Positions 20,568 to 29,359 of a stretch of DNA of 64,000 nt are shown here, in pieces. How positions within the stretch are numbered: the stretch's first letter is position 1; the number at the start of each line of letters is the position of its first letter. The notes below the pieces were generated by a model. That model ran no database searches, was not told where the DNA came from, and saw only the letters and a program-made list of their open reading frames with translations. The stretch comes from DATADW01 sp963733905. Its GTDB lineage: Bacteria; Actinomycetota; Acidimicrobiia; Spongiisociales; DATADW01. The position numbers and the translations under genes were made by a program. The stretch is taken from NCBI GenBank assembly GCA_963733905.1, contig CAVTEU010000007.1:729371-793370 (forward strand). Direction: 5' to 3'.

Positions 20568-21305
20568 TCAGCGACCCTCGTTGGTGATCGCCATCGCCGC
20601 CTGACCGGCGAGCAGGACGGCGGTGACCTGTCGGTCGAAGTCCATGGTGCCGCCTGGTGACGGTTCGAGGATGAACCGACCCAGCGACCTGCCCTCGTAC
20701 TGGACTGGGAGGTCGAGCCCACCGCCGGGGATCTCGAAACCGGTGCGCCGCGCCACCAGGACACCGGAGGATCCGAGCAGCCCGTCGATCCCCAGGACCG
20801 GCCGGGTGCCGTCGGGCTCACCGGGGTCGAAGCGGGCGTCGCGCAACCCGAGTTCGGCGACCAGCGCGGCGCGGACCGCCTCGACCACCTCCTGGGATCC
20901 AGCACCGGCCAGCAAGAGCTTGGAGACGCCGTTGAGCCGCTGGAGCTCGTCGTGGTGGGCCTGCCCCTTGCGCCGCTCACCCTCGAAGAACTGCGCCAGC
21001 TCACCAACCACCAGACCGATCAGCACCAAGAGCAGCGTGGTGATGAGGTCCTCACGAGAATCGATGTCGAGGCTCAGGTAGGGCTGGGTGTGGAAGAAGT
21101 TGAACGAGAGACCGGCGACAACGGCCGTCACCACTCCGGCGACGCGTCCCCCTGCTGCGGCGGCTGCAACGACGACCGCCAACAGGATCAGAGCCACGTT
21201 GGTGTTGCCCATCCAGTCGCGCAGCGGCCCAAGCGCCATCGCGATGAGCAGGACGGCGATCCCGCCCCCCGCAGCAGCCAGCCAGTCGACACGTTCCTGT
21301 CTCAT
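20568..21305 (-). CDS. Orphan sensory protein: DUF4118 membrane domain plus GAF-like domain, no kinase
   Basis: From ATG 21305 the 245-residue protein has four membrane helices of the KdpD type (DUF4118, with VAGLSFNFFHTQPYLSLDI) and a coiled linker (FFEGERRKGQAHHDELQRLN). A GAF-like domain follows, similar to that of KdpD (residues ~120-240, ending AGQAAMAITNE). There is no histidine-kinase domain. The ATG overlaps the kdpE stop (ATGA), so it is made with the response regulator. It may modulate KdpD or sense a separate signal. Intact. Confidence 0.7.
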   Translation of the reverse strand: MRQERVDWLAAAGGGIAVLLIAMALGPLRDWMGNTNVALILLAVVVAAAAAGGRVAGVVTAVVAGLSFNFFHTQPYLSLDIDSREDLITTLLLVLIGLVVGELAQFFEGERRKGQAHHDELQRLNGVSKLLLAGAGSQEVVEAVRAALVAELGLRDARFDPGEPDGTRPVLGIDGLLGSSGVLVARRTGFEIPGGGLDLPVQYEGRSLGRFILEPSPGGTMDFDRQVTAVLLAGQAAMAITNEGR

Positions 21306-22000
21306 CACTGCCTCACCTTCCCGGCGTCCGGTTCGAAGCGGTAGCCCATGCCCGGTTCGGTCACGAAGTACCGCGGCCGGCTGGGGTCGGGCTCGAGCTT
21401 TCGTCTGATCTGGGCCATGTAGACCCGTAGGTAGTTGGTCTCCTCGCCGTAACTGGGACCCCATACGTCGTGTAGTAGCTGACGCTGCGTCACCAGCCGC
21501 CCCGGGTGGCGGGCGAGCAACTCGACAATGCCCCACTCGGTCGGCGTCAGCCGCACCTCATCCCCGTCCCGCTGGACCCGCTTGGCGGCCAGGTCGATGA
21601 CGAAATCGGCGGTGGTCACCGAGGCCGGCTCGTCCGATGGCGTCGCCCGACGCAGCGCCGCCCGCAGCCGGGCCAACAGTTCGCCCATCCCGAACGGCTT
21701 GGTCACGTAGTCGTCGGCGCCGGCGTCGAGGGCGGCGATCTTGTCCCATTCCCGATCGCGCACCGAGAGGACGACGATGGGGACGCTGGTCCACCCCCGC
21801 AGCCCTCGGATCACCTCGACCCCATCGATGCCGGGAAGCCCCAGGTCGAGGATGACCGCATCGGGCCGGTGGTTGGCCGCCTCGATGAGCGCCTCCTCAC
21901 CACTGGCGGCAGAGGCCACCTGGTAGCCGAGCGCCTTGAGGTTGGTCAGCAGGGCCCGCACGATCTGCGGCTCATCGTCTACGACCAGGACACGGGTCAC
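21305..22000 (-). CDS. kdpE: Two-component response regulator KdpE (OmpR family)
   Basis: The receiver domain has the acidic pair VVDDE, the phospho-acceptor in AVILDLGLPGIDG and the conserved Lys in DDYVTKPF. The C-terminal winged helix (LTPTEWGIVELLARHPGRLVTQRQLLHDVWG … YLRVYMAQIRRKLE) is characteristic of KdpE. The 231-residue protein starts at GTG 22000. It lies 55 bp after kdpD and activates kdpFABC in known systems. Here the regulator genes follow the transporter genes in the same operon. Confidence 0.92.
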   Translation of the reverse strand: MTRVLVVDDEPQIVRALLTNLKALGYQVASAASGEEALIEAANHRPDAVILDLGLPGIDGVEVIRGLRGWTSVPIVVLSVRDREWDKIAALDAGADDYVTKPFGMGELLARLRAALRRATPSDEPASVTTADFVIDLAAKRVQRDGDEVRLTPTEWGIVELLARHPGRLVTQRQLLHDVWGPSYGEETNYLRVYMAQIRRKLEPDPSRPRYFVTEPGMGYRFEPDAGKVRQ

Positions 22001-22021
22001 GGGCGGCCCCGCCCCGGCTTT

Positions 22022-22049
22022 CTAAGTACTAAGTACTGAGTACTAAGTA
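22022..22049. repeat. Four tandem heptamers CTAAGTA between kdpD and kdpE
   Basis: CTAAGTA at 22022, 22029 and 22043, with CTGAGTA at 22036, form four perfect 7-bp units in the 55-bp spacer. AGTACT palindromes arise at the unit borders. The AT-rich composition stands out from the surroundings. Confidence 0.85.
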
Positions 22050-22055
22050 CTTGCT

Positions 22056-24560
22056 TCATCGCGCCGCCTTGATCCCGACCACCATGGTGGTGCCGCCACC
22101 GGGGGTGTCCTCGACGATCAGCTCGTGCCCCATCGCCTCGACCAGCCCATGGGCGACCGCCAGCCCGAGCCCGACGCCGGCACCGTCGGGGCTGTCGCCG
22201 AGGCGTTGAAACGGTTGGAAGACCCTCTCCCGATCCGATATCCGAGATGCCCGGGCCGCGATCGGAGATCCGAAGGTCCACCCGGCCCGCCACCTCTCCC
22301 GCCGTGACCCGGACGGGCTCTCCTTCGGGCGACCAGGTGAGGGCGTTCTCCACCAGGTTGGCAACGACCCGCTCGAGGAGCGCCGGGTCGGTCTGAACGC
22401 TGGGCAGCGACTCGGGTACGTCGATCACGAGGCGGGACGCCACCTCGGGCCGGCCGGCGATGGCCGAGGCAACCACCTCGTCGAGACCGACCACCTGGAA
22501 GAACACATGAACCGCTCCGGTCTGAATGCGAGAGGCATCGAGCAGCTTGCCGACCATGTCGTTGAGCCGTTCGGTCTCGGAGAGGATCGCCTCGAGAAAG
22601 TCGTCCACCTCATCCTCCGACCAGTCGACATTGGTCTCCAACAGGCTGGTCACCGAAGCCTTGATCCCCGCCAGCGGGGTGCGCAGGTCGTGCGAGACCG
22701 CGGTGAGCAGCGCGGTTCGCAGCCGGTCGGTCTCTGCCATCGACTGCGCCGCCGCCGCCTCCCCCTGGAGCTTCCTGGCCTCGAGCACCGCGGCGAGTTG
22801 GGCGGTGAAGACGTGGAGCACATGCCAGTCATCGGCTCCCAACCTCGACCCGAGCAGGGCTAGAAGGGTCCCCGACGCCAACTCGAGGACCTCACTGGCC
22901 AGTTCGGGTGTCGCCGGCACCGGCTCGCCTGCGCTCGCCACCACCTCCCACCCAGAGTCGGTCGGTCGGAGCACGGCCGCCGCCTCCAACTCGAATGTCG
23001 CCCTTATCTGGTGGACTAGATCATCGAGGGCGTCGCGGTCAAGGGTGATCGAGCCGGCGAGCGTGGCCAATGCCTCCGCCTCGCGGCGTGCCCTGCTCGC
23101 CTCGGCCGCACGGCGTGAAGACAGACCCACCAGCCCGCCAACGGCGCCGGCCACGATCAGGAAGACGATCAGGGTGAAAAGGTTGGCGGGCTCGGCGATG
23201 GTGAAGGTGCCCGTCGGCTCGGTGAAGAACCAGTTCGCCAGGAGGAAGGCGATGATCGAGGCGACCAAGCGCCGGGAGGATGCCACCCACGGCGGCCACC
23301 GCCACCGTGACCAGGAGAAACACGAGCAACTCGGTGTCGAGCCCGGTTTGGTCTCTGAAGGGGAGCAGTGCCGCCGTCGCCAGGACGGGGATGATGACCG
23401 CCAGTGCCCACCCGGCGATGCGGCGGCGTCGAGGCAGACGCGACCTGGGCAGGTTGGGGGTGGCCAGCCTTCTGCCGGGCAACCCGGGGTGCGAGATGAC
23501 ATGGACGTCGATGGGGCCCGACCGCCTCACCACCTCGAGGATGGGCGAGCCACGCATCAGCTCCTCCCACCGCGTCCGTCGCGAGGCGCCCATCACCAGC
23601 TGGGTGGCGTTCTCGGCCCGGGCGAACCGGACCAGCGCCTCACCGACGTCGTCCCCCACCACCTCGTGGTAGGTGCCACCGAGATCGGTGAGAAGACGGC
23701 GCTGGCTGGCCAGCTCATCGGCGGCCTGGCTGCCCACGGCCAGTCCGTCCTGGGCGCGCACGTGGACCCCGAGTAACTCGGAGCGGGCACGCATCGCCAT
23801 GCGCGCCGCCCGACGGACGACGTGGTCTCCCCCGGTGAGGCCGGCGATGGCGACCACCACCCGTTCCTTGGTCTCCCACGAGGCGTCGATCCCGTGGGTC
23901 TCGCGGTAGCGCTCCAGCGCCTCGTCCACCCGATCGGCGGTCCACGACAGCGCAAGCTCGCGCAGCGCCCCCAGGTTCCCCGGACGGAAGAAGTTGGCGA
24001 GGGCGGCGTCGATCCGCTCGGCCGGGTAGATCTTCCCGGCCGCCATCCTCTCGCGGATCCCCTCCTGGGTCAGGTCCACCATCTCGATCTCGTCGGCGCG
24101 CCGCACCACTTCGTCGGGGATCGTCTCCCGCTGCACCACACCGGTGATCGCGGTCACCACGTCGTTCATCGACTCGAGGTGTTGGATGTTGAGCGTGGTA
24201 ATGACGTCGATGCCGGCAGCCAAAAGCACCTCGACGTCCTCCCACCGTTTCTCGTGACCCGAACCCGGCACGTTGGTGTGGGCCAACTCGTCGATCAGGG
24301 CGATGTCGGGTTTGCGGCGCAGCACCGCATCGAGGTCCATCTCCTCGAAGGTGTTGCCCCGATAGGTCACGGTGCGGCGCGGGAGCACCTCGAGACCGTC
24401 GATCAGCGCCGCGGTGTCGGGTCCTCCCGTGCGTCTCCACCAACCCGACCGCCACGTCCAGGCCCTCGACGGCGAGCCGGTGTCCCTCCTCGAGCATGGC
24501 GTATGTCTTGCCCACTCCGGGCGCAGCGCCCAGGAACACCCGGAGCTTGCCGCGGGGCAT
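22056..24560 (-). CDS. kdpD: Osmosensitive K+ channel histidine kinase KdpD (three frame breaks)
   Basis: The N-terminal KdpD domain shows the Walker A-like FLGAAPGVGKTYAML (residues 8-22) and DELAHTN. A universal-stress domain follows (ERVVVAIAGL … ATQLVMGASRRTRWEEL), then four DUF4118 helices, a GAF-like segment, the H-box AVSHDLRTPLAGIKAS and the N, G1 and G2 boxes (VANLVENALTWSP, DRGPGI, GLGLAVAHGLVEA). Breaks lie near 24410, 23270 and 22230, and joined length is ~835 residues, normal for KdpD. The ATG 24560 has no ribosome-binding site: the spacer before it is tandem repeat. It phosphorylates KdpE in response to K+ limitation. Confidence 0.9.
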
Positions 24561-24592
24561 CAGACGGACGGACGGACGGACGGCAGACGGAG
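24561..24592. repeat. Tandem ACGG/CAGACGG repeat filling the kdpC-kdpD spacer
   Basis: CAGACGG, four ACGG units and another CAGACGG fill 32 of the 36 bp between the kdpC stop and the kdpD start. On the coding strand this is CCGTCTG and CCGT units directly before the kdpD ATG. The AGACGG motif recurs in the repeat at 56028. Confidence 0.85.
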
Positions 24593-24596
24593 GTCA

Positions 24597-25178
24597 TCAC
24601 GAGGAAGTCTCGCGCTCTTCCAGTGCCAGGTTGAGTATGAGCACGTTGACCGCTGGCTCGTTGAGGAAGCCGAACATGGGGTTGACGGTGTTCTCGTCGA
24701 TCAGGGCCATCACCTCGTCCACCGAGATCCCCCGCTCCTCGGCTATCCGAGCGGCTTGGAGGCGAGCGTTCGCCACCGATATGTGGGGGTCGAGACCGGA
24801 GCCCGAGGCGGTGACCGCATCGACGGGGACGGACTCGTCTGGGCCGAGGCCGTTGAGCTCGCGGTAGGCGGCGATCCGCTCCTCGACCGAGGCCAGGAGG
24901 TCGGGATTCTGCGGCCCCAGGTTGGATCCGCTGGAGATGGTTGGGTCATAGCCGTCACCGGCCGCCGAGGGACGAGGGTGGAAGAACTCGGGGGACGTGA
25001 AGCTCTGGCCGATCAGCTCCGACCCAACCGGCTGTCCGTCCCGCTCGAGGAGCGACCCGCCGGCGCGGTCGCCGAAGAGCAGCTGGCCGACGCCGGTGAC
25101 GGCGAGGGTGTAGGCAAAGCCGGTCACCACCGTCATGACCAGGAGCATCAGGATCGAAGGAAGCAGTTGGCGCCGCAT
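24597..25178 (-). CDS. kdpC: Potassium-transporting ATPase subunit KdpC
   Basis: From ATG 25178 the 193-residue protein has one N-terminal membrane helix (LPSILMLLVMTVVTGFAYTLAVTGVGQLLF) and the family segments SELIGQSFTSPEFFHPRPSAAG, SGSGLDPHISVANARLQAARIAEERG and NVLILNLALEE. KdpC stabilises nucleotide binding in KdpB. Its ATG overlaps the kdpB TGA. The frame that seems to fuse KdpB with KdpC comes from one extra base near 25208 in kdpB. Confidence 0.92.
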   Translation of the reverse strand: MRRQLLPSILMLLVMTVVTGFAYTLAVTGVGQLLFGDRAGGSLLERDGQPVGSELIGQSFTSPEFFHPRPSAAGDGYDPTISSGSNLGPQNPDLLASVEERIAAYRELNGLGPDESVPVDAVTASGSGLDPHISVANARLQAARIAEERGISVDEVMALIDENTVNPMFGFLNEPAVNVLILNLALEERETSS

Positions 25179-27212
25179 CACACCAGTCCAATCGCGTTGA
25201 TGATCAGAGTCGATGAGCTTGATCCCGAGGAACGGGATCAACAGCCCACCGAGGCCATAAATGAGCACGTTGCGCCGCAGGATCGCCGACGCGCCGGCCG
25301 CCCGGAACCGAACTCCGCGCAGGGCCAGCGGGATCAGGGCGACGATGATCAGGGCGTTGAAGATGACCGCCGAAAGGATCGCCGACTCCGGCGACTCGAG
25401 CTGCATGATGTTGATGCGGTCGAGCACCGGGAAGACCGCGGCGAACATCGCCGGGATGATGGCGAAGTACTTGGCCACGTCGTTGGCGATGGAGAACGTG
25501 GTCAGCGAACCACGGGTGATGAGAAGCTGCTTCCCGATCTCGACGATCTCGAGCAGCTTGGTCGGGTTGGAGTCGAGGTCGACCATGTTCCCCGCCTCTT
25601 TGGCCGCCTGGGTGCCGGTGTTCATCGCGACCCCGACGTCGGCCTGAGCCAGGGCCGGTGCGTCGTTGGTTCCGTCACCGGTCATCGCCACCAACCGGCC
25701 CCCGACCTGCTCCCGCCTGATCAGATCCATCTTGTCCTCGGGCTTGGCTTCGGCGAGGAAGTCGTCCACGCCCGCCTCTCGGGCGATGGCGGCTGCCGTC
25801 AGCGGGTTGTCACCGGTGATCATCACCGTGCGGATCCCCATCCTCCGCAACTCGTCGAACCGCTCGCTGGATGCCCTGCTTGACGATGTCCCTGAGAACG
25901 ACGATGCCGAGCACACGGGTGCCGTCGGCAACGACCAGCGGCGTGGCTCCCTGCGAAGCGACATCGGCCACCGCGGTGCTCACCTCAGGGGAGAAGTAGC
26001 CGCCGTTCGACTCGACCCAGGCCGCCACCGAGTCGGCGGCGCCCTTGCGGATGCTGCGGCCGTCGGTGTCCACCCCGCTCATCCGAGTCTGGGCGGTGAA
26101 CGGGATCAGGGTCGATCCGCGCAACTCTCGGCCCCGGAGACCGAACGCCTCCTTGGCGAGGACGACGATCGAGCGACCCTCGGGTGTCTCGTCGGCCAGG
26201 CTCGCCAACTGGGCCGCCTCGGCCAGCTCGGCCTGCGGTGACGCCGGGCGCCGGGATCAACTCCCGGGCCTGGCGGTCGCCGAGCGTGATGGTGCCGGTC
26301 TTGTCGAGAAGAAGGGTCGAGCAGTCACCCGCAGCCTCCACCGCCCGGCCGCTCATCGCCAGCACGTTGGCCTGGACGAGACGGTCCATCCCGGCGATGC
26401 CGATGGCGGAGAGCAGGGCGCCGATCGTGGTCGGGATCAGGCAGACCAGCAGCGCCACCAGCACCACGATCGTCCTGCTCGCCGCCCGAATAGATGGCGA
26501 AAGGCTGGAGCGTCACCACCGCCAACAGGAAGATGATGGTGAGCCCGGCGAGCAGGATGTTGAGGGCGATCTCGTTGGGCGTCTTCTGCCTCTCGGCACC
26601 CTCGACCAAGGCGATCATCCGGTCGAGGAACGTCTGGCCGGGGCGGGCGGTGATCCGCACCACCAACTCGTCGGAAAGCACCCGCGTGCCTCCGGTCACC
26701 GCCGAGCGGTCGCCACCAGATTCCCGGATCACCGGTGCCGACTCGCCGGTGATGGCCGACTCGTCCACCGAGGCCACCCCTTCGACGACTTCCCCGTCGC
26801 TGGGGATGACCTCGCCGGCCGACACCACCACGATGTCGTCGAGATCGAGCGCGGTCGCCGCCACCACCTCGATAGACCCGTCGGCGTTGCGACGGTTGGC
26901 CGTGGTCTGGGTCCTGGTTCGACGCAGCGAGTCGGCCTGGGCCTTCCCCCGACCCTCTGCCATCGCCTCGGCGAAGTTGGCGAAGAGGACGGTGAACCAG
27001 AGCCAGAGCACCACCTGGCCGGCGAACGAATTTTCGGCGCCTGTGGCCGAGCCGAGGTCGCGCAACCAGATGATGGTGGTGAGCACGGCCCCGACCTCGA
27101 CTACGAGCATCACCGGGTTGCGCACCATGTGGCGCGGGTCGAGTTTGCGGAAGGCGTCTCCGGCTGCCCGGCGCATGATGGCCGGGTCGAAGCGTCGTAC
27201 AGGGCGTGCCAT
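25178..27212 (-). CDS. kdpB: Potassium-transporting P-type ATPase subunit KdpB (four frame breaks)
   Basis: This is the catalytic subunit of Kdp. It shows AITGESAP (actuator), LLLDKTGTITLG with the phosphorylated Asp, ITGDNPLTAAAIAREAGVDDFLAE and MTGDGTNDAPALAQADVG, with the membrane helices in the expected order. Breaks lie near 26465, 26235, 25870 and 25208. The last one hides the proper end LIINAIGLV-stop, which overlaps kdpC. Joined length is ~675 residues, as usual. Every motif is intact, so the gene is probably functional and the breaks are sequence errors. Confidence 0.92.
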
Positions 27213-27224
27213 ATCTCCGTTCTC

Positions 27225-28936
27225 CTAGAGGCTGAGGTGCTCGACGATGGGCCCGAGAGCCCAAACAGGGAAGAAGGTGAGGCCGGCCACCACCAGGATC
27301 ACCCCGATGAGGAGCCCGGCGAAGAGGGTCCGGTCGGTGGGGAAGGTCCCCGCCGAAGCGGGAACGGTCTGCTTGCGGACCAGCGAGCCGGCGATCCCGA
27401 GCACCGGGATGATCAGGAAGAACCGCCCGACAAGCATCGCCAGCCCAAGCGTCGGGGAGTAGAAGCTGTTGGTGGCGGTCAGCCCGGCGAAGGCGCTGCC
27501 GTTGTTGTTCCCCGCCGAGGTGAAGGCGTAGAGGATCTCGGAGAGGCCGTGCGGGCCGGTGTTGAGCTGCCCCTCGAGGCCGGCGGATAGCAAGACTCCC
27601 GCGGCGCTGAACCCGAGCACCACAAGGGGCATGGCCAAGATGTAGAGCACCACCAGCTTGACCTCGGCGGCCTGGATCTTCTTGCCCAGGTACTCGGGAG
27701 TCCTCCCCACCATCAGACCGGCGATGAACACGGTGAGGAACACGAAGATCAGCATCCCGGTGAGCCCGACGCCGAGGCCGCCGGGCGAGATCTCGCCCAG
27801 TTTCATGTTGATCATCGGGATCAGACCGCCGATCGGGGTGTTCGAGTCGTGCATCGAGTTGACCGACCCGTTGGAGGTGGCGGTGGTGGATGCGGCCCAC
27901 ACCGCAGACAGGGCGGGCCCGAAGCGGACCTCCTTGCCTTCCATGTTCCCGCCCGGCGCCTCGCTCACCGTCGCCTGATCGGCGCCGAGGGCGCTGAGGC
28001 TGGGGTTGCCGGCGTCCTCCGCCCAGACGTTGACGGCGATCGAGCCGACCAGGAGCACCGCCATCACCGCGATCAGGGCGAAGCCCTGACGGCGGTTGCC
28101 CACCATCCGCCCGTACATGTCGACGCTGGCGAAGGCGATGGAGAACAGGGCCCAGGTCGAGAGGAAGTTGGTCAGTCCGTTGGGGTTCTCGAATGGGTGC
28201 GCAGGAGTTGGCGTTGAAGAAGCCGCCGCCGTTGCTACCCAGTTGCTTGATGGCGATCTGACTGGCGACCGGCCCGCCCGGGACCGACTGGGTCGCCCCC
28301 TCCAAGCGTGGTGACCTCGGTGAACCCGTCGAAGTTCTGGATGACTCCTTGGCTGACGAGGACAATGGCGAAGACGAACGACAGCGGCAGGAGGATGCGG
28401 GTGACCGAGCGGGTCATGTCCACCCAGAAGTTGCCGATGGTGTTCGCCCGCCGCCGGGCGATACCCCTGACCAGTGCCACCAGTGCCGCCAGGCCCACCG
28501 CCGGCGACACGAAGTTCTGCACGACGAGACCGGCGAATTGGGAGAGATGGCTCATCGTCGCCTCGCCCGCATAGCTCTGCCAGTTGGTGTTGGTCATGAA
28601 GCTGACCGCGGTGCTGAAGGCCACCCCCGGCTCGACGGCCGGCATGCCGGTCGGGTTGAGCGGGAGGACCGCCTGCAGCCGGAGCAAGGCGTAGAGGAAG
28701 AGCACCGAAACCACGCTGAACGCCAGCAGCGCCAGGGCGTAGCCGGTCCAGCGCTGCTCGACGGTGGGGTCGATGCCGCAGATCCGGTAGAAGAACCGCT
28801 CGATGGGGAGGAAGAACCGGTCGCCCGGCGCCTTGCCCTCGCCGTAGACGCCGGCCATGTACCGGCCGAGGACGACGGTGGTCAATGCCGTGAAGACGAC
28901 GAGGACCACGATGAAGACCCAGCCCGGGATGTCCAT
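27225..28936 (-). CDS. kdpA: Potassium-transporting ATPase channel subunit KdpA (two frame breaks)
   Basis: The K+-binding subunit derives from K+ channels. Selectivity-filter segments are visible at SFMTNTNWQSYAGE, QLGSNGGGFFNANS, and YAFTSAGNNNGSAFAG. ATG 28936 (MDIPGWVFIVVLVVFT) overlaps the kdpF stop. Breaks lie near 28300 and 28205, around the second filter loop. Joined length is ~570 residues, and the protein ends FPVWALGPIVEHL. Confidence 0.92.
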
Positions 28937-29025
28937 CAGAACCGTTCCGGGTCGAGCAGGGCGATGACGAGGTAGATGATCAGCGCCACCGCCACCACCA
29001 GCCCGACGATGTTGTCGAGGCTCAT
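28936..29025 (-). CDS. kdpF: KdpF small membrane subunit
   Basis: A 29-residue frame (MSLDNIVGLVVAVALIIYL… ending LLDPERF) is a single membrane helix with the typical KdpF C-terminus. Its TGA overlaps the kdpA ATG, and its ATG overlaps the stop of the small gene before it. KdpF stabilises the KdpABC complex. Confidence 0.88.
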   Translation of the reverse strand: MSLDNIVGLVVAVALIIYLVIALLDPERF

Positions 29026-29184
29026 TGGGCAACCACCTCGACGTCGGTGGGTTCAGCGCCGCTCGGATCAGGTGCCGCCGGCTCGGTTTCGCCTCGCTGG
29101 ATGATCCGATCGGCGAACCCGACGTAGCCGACGCACAGCGCGAAGAAGGCCGATTGCGATCAGGATGTAGACCAGGTCAGCCAT
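29022..29184 (-). CDS. Small single-helix membrane protein upstream of kdpF (frame break)
   Basis: ATG 29184 opens MADLVYILIAI. After a one-base break near 29150 the frame continues FFALCVGYVGFADRI, then an acidic tail ending PTDVEVVAQ, with the TGA overlapping the kdpF ATG. Small membrane proteins with this N-terminus commonly precede kdpF in actinobacteria. Joined length is about 53 residues. It is probably the first gene of the kdp operon. Its role is not established. Confidence 0.6.
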
Positions 29185-29359
29185 GCCGCCTGTGTATCAC
29201 CCCATTTGGCCGCCGGGCTCGGGACTGACGCCAGGTTGATGCGACCGGTCGGCTGGATCTTGACGCCGCATTGACGGCCGGCGCTGAGGAGACCTCTCGA
29301 CGGCGGGGCGAATGAGGCCCCCTTCCCCGTTGGCCTATCCCCCGGGTAGGCTCGAAGCC

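Noticed and set aside
24561..24592. CRISPR array or phage repeat
   Set aside because: Units are 4-7 bp without spacers, so this is a simple tandem repeat. No CRISPR-like array or cas gene was seen in the window.
25178..25964. KdpB-KdpC fusion protein
   Set aside because: One extra base near 25208 creates it. The alternative frame gives the normal KdpB end LIINAIGLV with a TGA overlapping the kdpC ATG.
26437..28365. 642-codon minus-strand frame across kdpA and kdpB
   Set aside because: It reads KdpA only for a short stretch near 28260; the rest is out of frame with the real genes.
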